Shown here piece after piece: positions 1-8,747 of a stretch of 64,000 nt of DNA; positions within the stretch are counted from its first letter, which is position 1, and each line of letters opens with the position of its first letter. Position numbers and translations under genes: made by a program. The stretch covers positions 1-64,000 of the forward strand of contig JAHHRV010000005.1 of the NCBI GenBank assembly GCA_020025595.1, written 5' to 3'. Source of the stretch: Oscillospiraceae bacterium (GTDB taxonomy: Bacteria; Bacillota; Clostridia; Oscillospirales; Oscillospiraceae). The notes under the pieces were generated by a model, which was not told the DNA's origin, did not search any database, and worked only from the letters and a program-made list of their open reading frames with translations.

Positions 1-2260
1 CCTTGGAATAGTTCAGGTCACTGGAAATAACATCGCCACCCACAATGACTTCCGTCAGATTGTCTCCGCCTTCAGGCTTCTCAGGAGTGGGAGGTGTCAC
101 ACCGGAATCGGGAACCTTTTCCTTGTCGGCTTCTGTTCCGGAGAAGGTGAACTGAATGAACAGACGCTGGGGGACATTGCTGTTGTCCTTTGCGTCCACT
201 ACCTTGTACATCGATTCAAAGGCTGCACCGGCCACACGTTCCGATGTATATTCGTACATTTCTCCGGACAGGGAGACTACGCGAACCTTTACATTTTTGT
301 ACTGGAAGCTTTCAGGAGCATCAATCACCTGCTTAAGGTAAGAGATGTTTTCAGGGCTGTCCTTATCCATGATCACATCCTTTACACGATACCAGTTTTT
401 TCCGTCCACACTGTAGTGAATCTGGTTCACATAGTCGGTGCTGTAGTTGCCCAGTTCGATCATAAAGGTATCCTGGGTGGTGGATGCCATATGCTTTACA
501 ATTACCTCAATACTGCCATTGGCAGGATAGCCTGCAAGGCTCATACCGTCGGTAATGGGAGTATTTTTGGCGGCATCGAACATCTTGATTCCGTTGGACT
601 CAAAGTCCTTGGCAGACAGCAGCTCCTTGGAGTTGTCCTTCTTGACAATCGTGACCTTCAGCTTGGAAAGATCCAGCTTGTGGTTGGTGTTTGCATACAG
701 CACCTTGTGCTTGGGTTCTGTGACCAGGGTGTCTTTCACATCGTTTTCCTGAGTCGCGTCGTTGACAGCCTTTCTCATGGCGTCTCCTACCGACTCTGCA
801 ATGCCGCTGGCGCTGAATGTAGCTCCGCTGACGGCGTCAAACATATCGTTTGCATCATACCGGTCTCCAACATAGTTCTTGGAGGCCTTGGAGATTTCTT
901 TGATTTTCACGCTGTTGACAATCAGGTCTGCTTCTTTCAGAGGATCGGCGTATTCTTTGCCGAACAGCTCCAGTGCCGTTTGATAGATATCATCGGATGC
1001 AAAAAGCTTGTCCTTGTAGATTCGGTACATATCAGACAATGCAACGGTTCTGCGCGCATTTTCACCGTGCAGGTAATCCACGATGCGCATTGCCCTGTCC
1101 CGGAAGTCAAGGTCGTCGGAATAATCCGGGGCGCCTTCTGCTACTTTAACATTTGCAACCTCGCCGTTTTTGATCGTGACGATGGTCTTGATTGTGCCCC
1201 AGCCATGGAAACCGACACCATAGCCAATATACTCACCGTCGCTCATCTTGCCCTTGACATACAGATCGTCCAGAGCATCGGGAATCTCAGTGGGCTTTCC
1301 GGGGTTCGGGTTGCCGTTATCAGGAACCTGACCGGAACCGCCGTTGCTTCCGGAACCGTCAGGCTTCGGGGGAGTGGGCTTGTGGTTATTGCCGGAATCG
1401 GAGTTGCCTCCATTGTTCTGGCTTTCGCCGCCCATAGCCTGGCTCAGTGCGTCTTTTACTGCCTCGATGATACCGCCGCTGGAATAGGTAGCGCCGGAAA
1501 CGGTTTCTACATTGCCGTCACCGCTGGACAGAAGGCTCTGAACCACGGCAAGTGCATTTTCAAAATAGGGAGAATCCTCACTGTGGCTGAGGATCTCAAT
1601 ATCGGCAAGAGCGTGATTCCTTACGGTTACGCGTACCCGAATGGTGCCGTTCAGACCCATTCCGGTGCCGATGTAGGTTCCGTCTTTCAGACCGCTTGTC
1701 TGCACGCTGGTGCTTCCGGACACGGCAGGCTCTTTATCAGCGGCGGGATCCTTCTTATTGGTATCCTTCTTTTTGTTGTTCGGCTTTTTAGTGGGCTTTT
1801 TATTGGTGTTTTTATCTGCGGGCTTTTCTGCTTTTACCAAGGCGTTGTAGACAGCCTCTTTAATTGCATCCGAAGTGATGGTTGCGCCCGAAATGGAATC
1901 CACATCTACGCCGTTGTGGGCAACGATGTCGGCAATCACAGCGGATGCCTGTTCAAAGTATTCCGGTGTCTCCGAATTGGAAATCACCTCTACCGATTTG
2001 ATTTTGCCATTCTCGATCACCACACTTACGCGCAGTGTTCCTCCGAAGCCTTCGGCTTCGCCCTCATATGTACCATCCTTGTATCCGACCTGCTGATCAC
2101 TCTCAGATCTGTCCGAGTTATTCTGGCCGGAGAATGGTTTCAGATTTCGATCTTTTGACGGCTGTTGCATACTGAAATTCTGGGTGCTGACCGAATAAAC
2201 AATAGCGGCAGACGCCAGGACACACACAACACTCGACAAGACTTTCTCTTTGGAGCCCAT
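1..2260 (-). CDS. Extracellular FMN-binding-domain protein, three flavin domains (partial)
   Basis: The gene runs off the left edge of the window, so the C-terminus is missing; 753 codons are visible. Residues about 7-23 form a hydrophobic signal anchor without a lipobox. Three FMN_bind domains follow, each opening with a D-G-T/E-Y motif and ending in the covalent flavinylation motif: SGATIT near residue 125, SGATYS near 257 and SGATFS near 478. In RnfG/NqrC-type proteins an ApbE/Ftp transferase attaches FMN to the Thr of such motifs (family knowledge). A Lys/Pro/Asn-rich linker joins domains 1 and 2, and a Gly/Ser/Pro-rich linker joins domains 2 and 3. After about residue 500 the sequence is beta-rich and unrecognised. 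It probably carries electrons outside the membrane (inference). The start is the ATG preceded by AAGGAAAGG. The gene is divergent from an AraC regulator. Confidence 0.85.
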   Translation of the reverse strand, partial: MGSKEKVLSSVVCVLASAAIVYSVSTQNFSMQQPSKDRNLKPFSGQNNSDRSESDQQVGYKDGTYEGEAEGFGGTLRVSVVIENGKIKSVEVISNSETPEYFEQASAVIADIVAHNGVDVDSISGATITSDAIKEAVYNALVKAEKPADKNTNKKPTKKPNNKKKDTNKKDPAADKEPAVSGSTSVQTSGLKDGTYIGTGMGLNGTIRVRVTVRNHALADIEILSHSEDSPYFENALAVVQSLLSSGDGNVETVSGATYSSGGIIEAVKDALSQAMGGESQNNGGNSDSGNNHKPTPPKPDGSGSNGGSGQVPDNGNPNPGKPTEIPDALDDLYVKGKMSDGEYIGYGVGFHGWGTIKTIVTIKNGEVANVKVAEGAPDYSDDLDFRDRAMRIVDYLHGENARRTVALSDMYRIYKDKLFASDDIYQTALELFGKEYADPLKEADLIVNSVKIKEISKASKNYVGDRYDANDMFDAVSGATFSASGIAESVGDAMRKAVNDATQENDVKDTLVTEPKHKVLYANTNHKLDLSKLKVTIVKKDNSKELLSAKDFESNGIKMFDAAKNTPITDGMSLAGYPANGSIEVIVKHMASTTQDTFMIELGNYSTDYVNQIHYSVDGKNWYRVKDVIMDKDSPENISYLKQVIDAPESFQYKNVKVRVVSLSGEMYEYTSERVAGAAFESMYKVVDAKDNSNVPQRLFIQFTFSGTEADKEKVPDSGVTPPTPEKPEGGDNLTEVIVGGDVISSDLNYSK

Positions 2261-2339
2261 GTCTTTTCTTCCTTTCCTTACACATTTGAAAATTCTGGCA
2301 ATATACCTCTGGCTTTTCTGTGCAATCTGTGATAAACTA

Positions 2340-2357
2340 GGTTAGTCATAGCTAACC
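2340..2357. promoter_or_regulatory. Inverted repeat in divergent FMN-protein/AraC promoter region
   Basis: GGTTAG and CTAACC form perfect 6-bp arms around a 6-base centre. The half-sites TTAGTCA and TAGCTAAC recur just downstream (about 2389-2395 and 2413-2420), more widely spaced, between the two divergent genes. This placement suggests an operator, perhaps for the adjacent AraC protein. That is an inference from position only. Confidence 0.4.
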
Positions 2358-2457
2358 AACGGGAGACATATTACAGGACGCTCTGTGATTAGTCAATGCA
2401 GTGGTGTGAGTTTTAGCTAACAGAATGATTTTCTTATCCGAAAGGGGACATACAGGT

Positions 2458-3435
2458 ATGTCTTTTGAGCAAACCATTTCCGATTTACTGAATATCCAAT
2501 TTTTACAAGACTGCTGTAGTCCTTCTATCAGACAGTATCAGCTGCCTCCTCAGACCGGAGAGGGAACCTGTAAACTCATTCAATTTGGAAGATGCGCAGC
2601 AATTGTTATATTTGATTGTGCATTCCTTAATAATTATACCTATTGCGTGCAGGACGAAGCTTTGCTTCACATTTCATATTTCAAGGAAATACACAGCAGC
2701 CACCATTGCCCTGATACGGAGCGTGCGTTCATGCCGGATACCATTTATGCCCACATGGGAGCTTGCGGCAATTTCCAGACCGTTTATGATGAACATACCC
2801 CGGTAAAGGCCATCCATATCTTTCTCGGCCCTGAGTTCTACGACACATATCTTTCTAAAAAGGTTCCCAACAGCGCAGAGTGCCTGAAAGATGCGATTGC
2901 AATGCTGAATCAGAGTGAATATTTTCCGGATCTTTCGTTTATCTTTCACCAGCTTTACAACTACCGCAAAACAGGTGCAGCATCCCTGCTTTTTTATGAA
3001 AGCAAGCTGACGGAGACTTTGGCGCTGATTCTTCAGAAATCACTTGACTACAAGGAATCGCTGCATCGCTATGTGAAGCAGGCAGACATAGACGCAGCCC
3101 ATCAGATTGCGGAGTATATTTCCACCCACGCGACCCAGGAAATATCGTTGGATTTTTTGGCGCATATGACATATATGAGTCCTGCAAAGCTGAAATATGT
3201 TTTTAAGTCTGTTTATCATTGCTCCATAAGGGACTATCGGCTGCAAAGGCGAATGCATATCGCAAAAGAATTGCTGTACCACACCGATTTGCCGGTTGCA
3301 GATGTTGCAAAACAGCTTGGCTATCAGACTTCTGGAAACTTTTCTGCAATCTTCAAAAAGTATACCGGATTTTCTCCGAAGGATTTCCGCGTGTTTTCAA
3401 GAAACCCCTCCTATACGGATTTCAGCAGACAGTGA
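2458..3435 (+). CDS. AraC-family transcriptional regulator
   Basis: 325 residues. The C-terminal part, about residues 211-310, is a double helix-turn-helix of the AraC/XylS type: a first helix pair around the MTYMSPAKLKYVFKSVY stretch and the characteristic second helix ending in GYQTSGNFSAIFKKYTGFSP. The N-terminal half has no motif I can name and should be the effector or dimerisation domain. An ATG 11 codons upstream (2425) is possible, but the ATG at 2458 has AAAGGGG at a proper distance and starts with a typical regulator N-terminus. It is divergent from the triple FMN-binding protein, which is its most likely target. The inducer is unknown. Confidence 0.85.
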   Translation: MSFEQTISDLLNIQFLQDCCSPSIRQYQLPPQTGEGTCKLIQFGRCAAIVIFDCAFLNNYTYCVQDEALLHISYFKEIHSSHHCPDTERAFMPDTIYAHMGACGNFQTVYDEHTPVKAIHIFLGPEFYDTYLSKKVPNSAECLKDAIAMLNQSEYFPDLSFIFHQLYNYRKTGAASLLFYESKLTETLALILQKSLDYKESLHRYVKQADIDAAHQIAEYISTHATQEISLDFLAHMTYMSPAKLKYVFKSVYHCSIRDYRLQRRMHIAKELLYHTDLPVADVAKQLGYQTSGNFSAIFKKYTGFSPKDFRVFSRNPSYTDFSRQ

Positions 3436-3490
3436 TTTGCCGGGTGAAAAACTTCATTTCTTAAATATACCAAACAGATATCATTTTTCC

Positions 3491-3520
3491 TTGACAGAAA
3501 AACAATCGTCCGTGTATATT
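3491..3520 (+). promoter_or_regulatory. Sigma-A promoter for CPBP protease gene
   Basis: TTGACA (3491-3496), an 18-base spacer, then TATATT (3515-3520). The start codon of the protease gene lies 79 bases downstream. Confidence 0.6.
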
Positions 3521-3598
3521 GAGTACAATGCAGTATGATTGCATCAAAACAGGGGAGAAGGTGTAATCAAATTTTGCCTGCACGAGGAGAATCAAATA

Positions 3599-4420
3599 AT
3601 GTACGAAAAATGCAAGCGTATATCTAAAAACCTGATTCTTGCAATTGCGGTGATATTCACCTATGACATCATCAGCAATTTGTTCCTGATTGGAGCAGTA
3701 TTCCTTTTCTCAGAAGATGCTGTGCAGAATCATTATTTTCAAATTGATACATTTTCGTGTGCGTTGCTGACGGTTCTGCTTTCCATCTGGCTGTTCCGGA
3801 TTCGGCATCGTGAGCGTGATACCGCCGTAGAGCTTCGGCCGTTTTCCGACTATTATCTGATGTGTGTGATTCCCGTGATCGTGCTTGGAATGGGCGGTAT
3901 TTCCATTCTGTGGCTTAATTTGGCAGATTCTGCCCTGCAAAATGTTTCTGTTATTTCAGACAGCATGGATAGCTTTAATCAGACCTGGAGCACAGTAGAG
4001 GAGGAGTCCTATTTCTGGGTGCTGATGTCGGTGGTTGTGCTTGGGCCAATCGTTGAAGAACTCATGTTCCGCGGAGTAGTATTCCATTATCTGGAAAAGA
4101 TCAAAGCAGGGTGGTTTCCCATTGTAGTCTCCGGAATCGCTTTTGGAGTGTGGCATCAGGAACTGGTTCAGGTTGTGTACGCAGCCATTATTGGAATTCT
4201 CCTGGGTTATATCTACGCAAAGACCCGGGACATAAGGGTGACGATTACAATTCATATTCTCAATAATTTCCTGTCAACACTTCCGCCTGCAATCGATACA
4301 CCGGCTGTTCAGGCAATGGTCTATAAACTATCTATCTTTATGATTGTGCCGACTCTCATGATCCTAGTGCAGTGGGGCTGGGGCTCCAGAGGCAGCGATT
4401 CATCGGAAAATGTTGCTTAG
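3599..4420 (+). CDS. CPBP-family intramembrane glutamic endopeptidase
   Basis: 273 residues with about seven or eight hydrophobic helices. The three CPBP (CAAX protease/bacteriocin-processing, 'Abi') motifs are present: EELMFRG near residue 153, a conserved His in the GVWHQ stretch near 186, and HILNN near 219. Together these form the membrane-embedded catalytic site. The family includes prenyl-protein proteases, bacteriocin self-immunity proteins and pheromone-processing enzymes, so the substrate cannot be named. The ATG at 3599 is preferred over an in-frame ATG 20 codons upstream because GAGGAG lies 9 bases before it. The gene has its own promoter and ends at a strong terminator; no bacteriocin gene is visible nearby. 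Confidence 0.85.
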   Translation: MYEKCKRISKNLILAIAVIFTYDIISNLFLIGAVFLFSEDAVQNHYFQIDTFSCALLTVLLSIWLFRIRHRERDTAVELRPFSDYYLMCVIPVIVLGMGGISILWLNLADSALQNVSVISDSMDSFNQTWSTVEEESYFWVLMSVVVLGPIVEELMFRGVVFHYLEKIKAGWFPIVVSGIAFGVWHQELVQVVYAAIIGILLGYIYAKTRDIRVTITIHILNNFLSTLPPAIDTPAVQAMVYKLSIFMIVPTLMILVQWGWGSRGSDSSENVA

Positions 4421-4475
4421 TTGCTGAACGCCTGTTTTGCTGCATCAAAGTACATAAATATATGTCGAATCAAGA

Positions 4476-4513
4476 AAAACCCAGCCTGGAGCAATTTCTC
4501 CAGGCTGGGTTTT
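4476..4513. terminator. Bidirectional hairpin terminator
   Basis: A 12-bp perfect stem (CCCAGCCTGGAG / CTCCAGGCTGGG) with a 6-base loop, flanked by four A on the left and four T on the right. It lies between the convergent CPBP protease and aminopeptidase C genes. Confidence 0.85.
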
Positions 4514-4654
4514 GTATTGAAACACTTATTAAAACAATTTGGGTTTATTTGCAGATTTCTGTTTATGGAATTATGTTCCCGATTTCCAGATGCTTTTTTA
4601 TTCTCCGGACTGGAAACGCCCACCTATTTGGCATTGGTATGGCTTTTGATCATG

Positions 4655-5977
4655 TTATGCCAGCATATTCCATGGGGGAAGTACGATGGGCTCCTGCCGG
4701 AACTGCTCGTTCTGCTCCTCTGTCAGGTATGCCTGGTCAATGCTGGCCGTGAAAACATAACGGTCGAACCAGGCATCACTCAGAATAAAATAGCCTTTGT
4801 TTCCTTTTTCTGCGCCCCAGCTGTTCTGGACCTTCCACTTATCCGGGTTCCCATCCACCAGATTGACACCGGTTAGCAGCATGGCATGGTTCAGGCTGCA
4901 CTGGCGGAACGCCAGCAGATCTCCTTTGTCCATTTGCAGATCCAGCCCGAAAGGAGTCTCATAGTCATAAAGGCCTGTATCCCAGATGCCTTCCTCTGTG
5001 TTGCCGTAGTAGTCGCTGTCGCAGACAAACCACACCGGCTCTCCGGCTTGCAGCTGACGGATCACGGCTGACTTGAATTCCTCCAGGGGCAGATTCAGCC
5101 GTTTCGACTGATATGCTCCGAAGATACTTTCCTCGCCGGCGGTGAAATAGACCTTATAATAAGGCACGCTGGGATGAGGAGCATTCATAATACTCACAAT
5201 TTTTGTGAGATCTCTGCCAAGGTATCGGTTATAGAATTCCTGAGGCGTCAGATTCCGCTGCGCATGATAGACTTTTTCTTTGTCCACATACTCAAAGTCA
5301 AATTTCTCGGGAGGATTTCCGAGGCAGACAGCCAGAACATTGTAAACCTGATCCAGCATCTCTTTTTTCTGAGCCCTAACCTGTTCGGCTGTTTCTCCGG
5401 CAGAGAGTTTCTTCCTGAGTATCGCTGCATCCTTTCGCAACTGCATATTCAGAAGCATATTCATTGTCTGTGTGTTGCTGCTCTGGTGCGTCTCCGGCAT
5501 GGCCTCTTTCGGGACAACGCCGTATTTCTGGCACAGGCCTACGAAATACTCCCACCAGCCTCCGTCGCCGATGGGCTCGTTCATAATCATCCGCACATAC
5601 GGATCATCCAGCGGTGATCCGGCAGTTTCAATCACATGCTCCAGGAAGGTGTTTGCTTTCTCCAGATGGTCGTAGAAGGAAATATAGCTCTGGGAAAGTT
5701 CAAAATCCTCCAGGTTCAAATCTTTTCCAATTTTTTCTCTCAGCAGATTGAGTGCAGCAAAAATCCAGCACCTTCCGCTGGATTTCTGATTGGTTGCCGG
5801 CATGGTAGGTACTTCCACGGAGAATTTGTGGTTCATTTTTTTGGCGTGCTCTGCATCGTAACAGATATCATCGATTTTGGTTTTGGATACAGCTCGAGCA
5901 GCAATCCCGGAAATGGGATTTTTCTCATAGTCTGTGCGAAATTCCCGGATATTTTCCATGGTAATCGAGGTTTCCAT
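4655..5977 (-). CDS. pepC: Aminopeptidase C (bleomycin hydrolase family, peptidase C1B), copy 1
   Basis: 440 residues, the usual length of bacterial PepC. This cytoplasmic cysteine aminopeptidase is normally a homohexamer with its active sites inside a barrel. The papain-type catalytic residues are visible: Cys70 in QKSSGRCWIF, His near 363 in SLNHAM, and Asn near 385 in VQNSWG. The C-terminus ends in MLA; in this family the C-terminal tail lies in the active-site cleft and enforces aminopeptidase specificity. The ATG at 5977 is preferred to an in-frame GTG at 5986 because GGAG is correctly spaced for it. It lies 33 bases after an 87-residue gene, likely in one transcript. A close paralogue is encoded at 6479-7807, pointing to tandem duplication. 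Confidence 0.92.
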   Translation of the reverse strand: METSITMENIREFRTDYEKNPISGIAARAVSKTKIDDICYDAEHAKKMNHKFSVEVPTMPATNQKSSGRCWIFAALNLLREKIGKDLNLEDFELSQSYISFYDHLEKANTFLEHVIETAGSPLDDPYVRMIMNEPIGDGGWWEYFVGLCQKYGVVPKEAMPETHQSSNTQTMNMLLNMQLRKDAAILRKKLSAGETAEQVRAQKKEMLDQVYNVLAVCLGNPPEKFDFEYVDKEKVYHAQRNLTPQEFYNRYLGRDLTKIVSIMNAPHPSVPYYKVYFTAGEESIFGAYQSKRLNLPLEEFKSAVIRQLQAGEPVWFVCDSDYYGNTEEGIWDTGLYDYETPFGLDLQMDKGDLLAFRQCSLNHAMLLTGVNLVDGNPDKWKVQNSWGAEKGNKGYFILSDAWFDRYVFTASIDQAYLTEEQNEQFRQEPIVLPPWNMLA

Positions 5978-6010
5978 CTTGGACACTCCTTTTTCTATGT
6001 AATTGAGGAT

Positions 6011-6274
6011 TCAGATGTTATCGGAACGCAGTGGATTGGAAGGAATAGATGCCATAAATTCCGGCCATTTTTCTGCCATTTCCTGCTTAATCAGACGCTG
6101 AATCTGAATGGGGCTTACCAGTTTCTCAGCCTCCTGGCGGGATACCGTCCTGCCCGCCTTTTTCTGCTCTTCTATCACCGCATCCACCAATGAAGCAGGG
6201 GGATGGGCACAATATTCTGAGGTCTTTTTCAGCATATAGGCATGAATTTCGCTGTAGGTTACAGGGTGGGACAT
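6011..6274 (-). CDS. Hypothetical protein between the two pepC copies
   Basis: 87 residues, soluble, mostly helical, with no signal peptide or membrane segment. I do not recognise the family. The central part (EEQKKAGRTVSRQEAEKL) is charged and helix-like; the end is Pro/Asn-rich. The ATG at 6274 has AAAGGAG 7 bases upstream and is favoured over an ATG seven codons earlier. It is the first gene of the probable two-gene transcript with pepC copy 1, 33 bases away. That suggests a job connected with peptide use or with the peptidase itself, but this is inference from position. Confidence 0.65.
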   Translation of the reverse strand: MSHPVTYSEIHAYMLKKTSEYCAHPPASLVDAVIEEQKKAGRTVSRQEAEKLVSPIQIQRLIKQEMAEKWPEFMASIPSNPLRSDNI

Positions 6275-6309
6275 GAGGATTCTCCTTTGTATCATTGATT
6301 ATCTTATTC

Positions 6310-6315
6310 ATTATA
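6310..6315 (-). promoter_or_regulatory. -10 box for small gene-pepC transcript
   Basis: On the minus strand a perfect TATAAT lies about 36 bases before the start codon of the 87-residue gene. The -35 region (TTTTGC at 17-base spacing, or TTGCAC at 15) is weak. Confidence 0.45.
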
Positions 6316-6416
6316 GCACAAAATGGGAAAGTGCAAAACAGATAAAAATGGGAAGCACAGTACCGGGTTTTGCGCTTGTTCCCTGCGGTGCAATCGGCAC
6401 TATATTGATACAACAA

Positions 6417-6442
6417 CAGCCGCCTTTGTGAAAAGGCGGCTG
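6417..6442 (-). terminator. Hairpin terminator after pepC copy 2
   Basis: Stem CAGCCGCCTTT / AAAGGCGGCTG with a 4-base loop, just downstream of the stop codon of the second aminopeptidase C. The following tract is TTGTTGTTG rather than a pure T run, so some read-through into the 87-residue gene is possible. Confidence 0.6.
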
Positions 6443-6478
6443 CTTGCATATTCAATTCCAGTTGAGAAAGGTATCCCT

Positions 6479-7807
6479 TTATGCCAGAACATCCCAGGGA
6501 GCGAGAACAACAGGCTCCTGCTCGAAGAGATTTCTCTGTTCCTCGGTCAGATACTTCTTGTCGATGCTTGCAAAGTACACGAACTTTTCAAACCAGTCGT
6601 CGCTCATGATGAAGTATCCCTTGTTGGCCTTCTCAGAGCCCCAGCTGTTCTGGATCTTCCACTTGTCGGGTTTGCCGTCCACCAGATTCACGCCGGTCAG
6701 GACCATAGCATGATTGGGGGCGCTGCGGTGGTATTCCAGCATCTGGCCCTTGTCCATTTTGAGATCCAGACCAAAGGGTGTTTCGTAATCGTAAATACCG
6801 GTATCCCAGATGCCCTCGTCCCGGCAGCCGTAAGGATGGCAGTCGCAGCTGAACCACACCAGATCACCGGCCTGCAGCTGACGGATCACCGTTGCCTTGA
6901 ACTCATCCATGGAGATATTCAGGGCTTTCACCGGGTTGCAGCCATAGACGCTTTCCTCGTGAGAGATCACATAGGTCTTGTTAAACGGCTTGGTGGGGGT
7001 GGGCGCATTGAGAATGCTGACGATATTTTCGATATCTCTGCCGATGTACTTGTCGTAGAATTCACGGGGAGTCAGATTGCGGTCGGCATGATATTTTTCT
7101 TCTTTATCCACATACTCAAAGTCGAATGTCTCGGGGGGATTGCCCAGGCAGATGGCAATGATATTGTAGGCACGCTTCAGCATATCGTTTTTCAGACTCC
7201 GGATAGTTTCTGCATCCTTACCGGCGGCAATCTCACGCCGCAGCACCAGTGCATCCTCCCGCAGCTGCATATTAAGAAGCATATTCATGGCGGCAGAATT
7301 GCTGCTCTGCTGGGTTTCCGGCATAGCCTCCTTGGGGACAACGCCGTACTTCTTGCAAAGTCCGACAAAGAATTCCCACCAGCCGCCGTCACCTACAGGG
7401 GCAGAGAGAATGTGATTGACATATCGCTCATCGGCAGGTTTGTCAGCGGTCTCAATGATATGCTCCAGGAAGGAATTGGCCTTCTCCAGATGGTCATAGA
7501 ACGAGATAAAGCTCTGGGAGAGTTCGAAATTTGCAAGATTCAGATCCTTGGCGACCTTTTCTCTGAGAATATTCAGGGCGGCAAAAATCCAGCATCTTCC
7601 ACTGGATTTCTGATTCGTCACAGGCATGGTGGGAATATCAATCGAAAATTTGTGATTCATTTTCTTGGCATGCTCTGTGTCATAGCAGATGTCGTTGACA
7701 CTGGCCTTGGATGCGGCCTTTGTAGCGATCCTGGAAATGGGATTGGACTGATAACTGCTGCGAAATTCTTTGATATTTTCGAGAGTAATTGACTGTGACA
7801 TATCCAT
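6479..7807 (-). CDS. pepC: Aminopeptidase C (bleomycin hydrolase family), copy 2
   Basis: 442 residues and clearly paralogous to the copy at 4655-5977 along the whole length. Catalytic residues are Cys72 in QKSSGRCWIF, His in PNHAM and Asn in IQNSWG; the protein ends in VLA. It should release N-terminal residues from peptides in the cytoplasm. The start ATG at 7807 has AAGGAG 8 bases upstream; an ATG six codons earlier lies before that site. It has its own promoter and a terminator at its end, so the two copies may be expressed separately. Substitutions between the copies spare the catalytic motifs, so both are probably active. Confidence 0.92.
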   Translation of the reverse strand: MDMSQSITLENIKEFRSSYQSNPISRIATKAASKASVNDICYDTEHAKKMNHKFSIDIPTMPVTNQKSSGRCWIFAALNILREKVAKDLNLANFELSQSFISFYDHLEKANSFLEHIIETADKPADERYVNHILSAPVGDGGWWEFFVGLCKKYGVVPKEAMPETQQSSNSAAMNMLLNMQLREDALVLRREIAAGKDAETIRSLKNDMLKRAYNIIAICLGNPPETFDFEYVDKEEKYHADRNLTPREFYDKYIGRDIENIVSILNAPTPTKPFNKTYVISHEESVYGCNPVKALNISMDEFKATVIRQLQAGDLVWFSCDCHPYGCRDEGIWDTGIYDYETPFGLDLKMDKGQMLEYHRSAPNHAMVLTGVNLVDGKPDKWKIQNSWGSEKANKGYFIMSDDWFEKFVYFASIDKKYLTEEQRNLFEQEPVVLAPWDVLA

Positions 7808-7849
7808 TTGGGTTCTCCTTTTCATTTTGTTATGTGATGTAATGTGCCA

Positions 7850-7878
7850 ATTATACCACTGCCGCCGGAGTCTGTCCA
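7850..7878 (-). promoter_or_regulatory. Sigma-A promoter for pepC copy 2
   Basis: On the minus strand TGGACA (7878-7873), a 17-base spacer and TATAAT (7855-7850), about 43 bases before the start codon. Confidence 0.65.
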
Positions 7879-7925
7879 GATAAGGACACGAAAATCTGCC
7901 AACGAATTGCGCAGTCAGTTTTGCA

Positions 7926-8630
7926 TTAATAATAAATCTGATGATTTCCGGAAATCGTCATGCAGGTACAGTGTTCCACCCATTGAAGTGCGCCGTTCAG
8001 ATCTCTGTCCAGGATATATTGATAGAGAATCCGGTTGTTTCGATACAAATCGTCTATGCCGTAAAGAGCGCAGTATCGCTTCCAAAGTACCGTGACCGAA
8101 GAGTAGAAGGAGCGGAAAATCAGAGGAACCAGCGTGTTTCCCGACAGCATGGCAAGCTCGTGCTGGAAGGCGAACGCAGCCTCGGCGGCTTCCTCCGCAG
8201 TTTCCGCGCTCCCGATGGCCTCTACTTTTTCACGCAGAACATCCATATCTGCATCAGAGGCCCGGGGGATAATACAGCTTACGGTCAGTTTGTCCAGAGC
8301 ATCCCGGACCTCCAGAATGGAGCGGATTTCTTCGTTTCGCAGCCGTCCGCTGTTGTAGCTGATAATGGATTTCAGCGTTTCCATGTTTCCTGAGCGACGA
8401 TAATCCGTGACAAAAGTGCCCACACGGGGGCGAATCTCCAGAAAGCCTCTTTGAGATAATTCCACGATGCCGGCATTGACAACAGCTCGACTGACACCGG
8501 TGGACTCTGCCAGCTGGCGCTCCGGTGGCAGCTTATCGCCCTCATGGAGCTCTCCGGACAGGATCATCGCCTCAATGTTTTCTATGAACAGCTCTTTCAG
8601 GGAAGGGGATACCAGTTTCTGAAAGCCCAT
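7926..8630 (-). CDS. GntR-family regulator, FadR/FCD subfamily
   Basis: 234 residues. Residues about 5-70 are the winged helix-turn-helix of GntR proteins (LSGELHEGDKLPPERQLAE and STGVSRAVVNAGIVELSQRG are diagnostic). The remaining helical part fits an FCD effector domain, which in this family binds organic acids, often with a metal ion. The ATG at 8630 follows AAGGAGG with 6 bases between; earlier in-frame ATGs sit on or before that site. The gene is divergent from hypB. A FadR-like palindrome lies before hypB and another inverted repeat lies in its own leader, so autoregulation and control of the hyp operon are likely (inference). The effector cannot be read from sequence. Confidence 0.87.
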   Translation of the reverse strand: MGFQKLVSPSLKELFIENIEAMILSGELHEGDKLPPERQLAESTGVSRAVVNAGIVELSQRGFLEIRPRVGTFVTDYRRSGNMETLKSIISYNSGRLRNEEIRSILEVRDALDKLTVSCIIPRASDADMDVLREKVEAIGSAETAEEAAEAAFAFQHELAMLSGNTLVPLIFRSFYSSVTVLWKRYCALYGIDDLYRNNRILYQYILDRDLNGALQWVEHCTCMTISGNHQIYY

Positions 8631-8649
8631 AAACATCCTCCTTTTGGTC

Positions 8650-8671
8650 TGTGGTATAGCCACATACCACA
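8650..8671. promoter_or_regulatory. Inverted repeat in gntR leader (candidate autoregulatory operator)
   Basis: Perfect 8-bp arms TGTGGTAT / ATACCACA with a 6-base centre, between the gntR promoter and its ribosome site. A repressor bound here would block its own gene. The arms contain TGGT/ACCA, as FCD-type operators do, but the spacing is longer than the usual one. Confidence 0.4.
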
Positions 8672-8687
8672 GCTGCCTTTTTAATGA

Positions 8688-8716
8688 ATAATATCAGAAA
8701 TAGTGCATAAATTCAA
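8688..8716 (-). promoter_or_regulatory. Sigma-A promoter for gntR
   Basis: On the minus strand TTGAAT (8716-8711), a 17-base spacer and TATTAT (8693-8688), about 58 bases before the start codon. Confidence 0.6.
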
Positions 8717-8747
8717 GAGTATACCTGTAGATTTTGTGCTTATTATA

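Noticed and set aside
416..2158. Long + strand open frame of 580 codons
   Set aside because: It is the antisense shadow of the FMN-binding protein; the minus-strand frame has a signal anchor, three SGAT motifs and a ribosome site, while this frame has none.
6323..7792. Long + strand open frame opposite aminopeptidase C copy 2
   Set aside because: Antisense of a gene with intact catalytic motifs; composition is rich in His, Ile and Leu without any domain.
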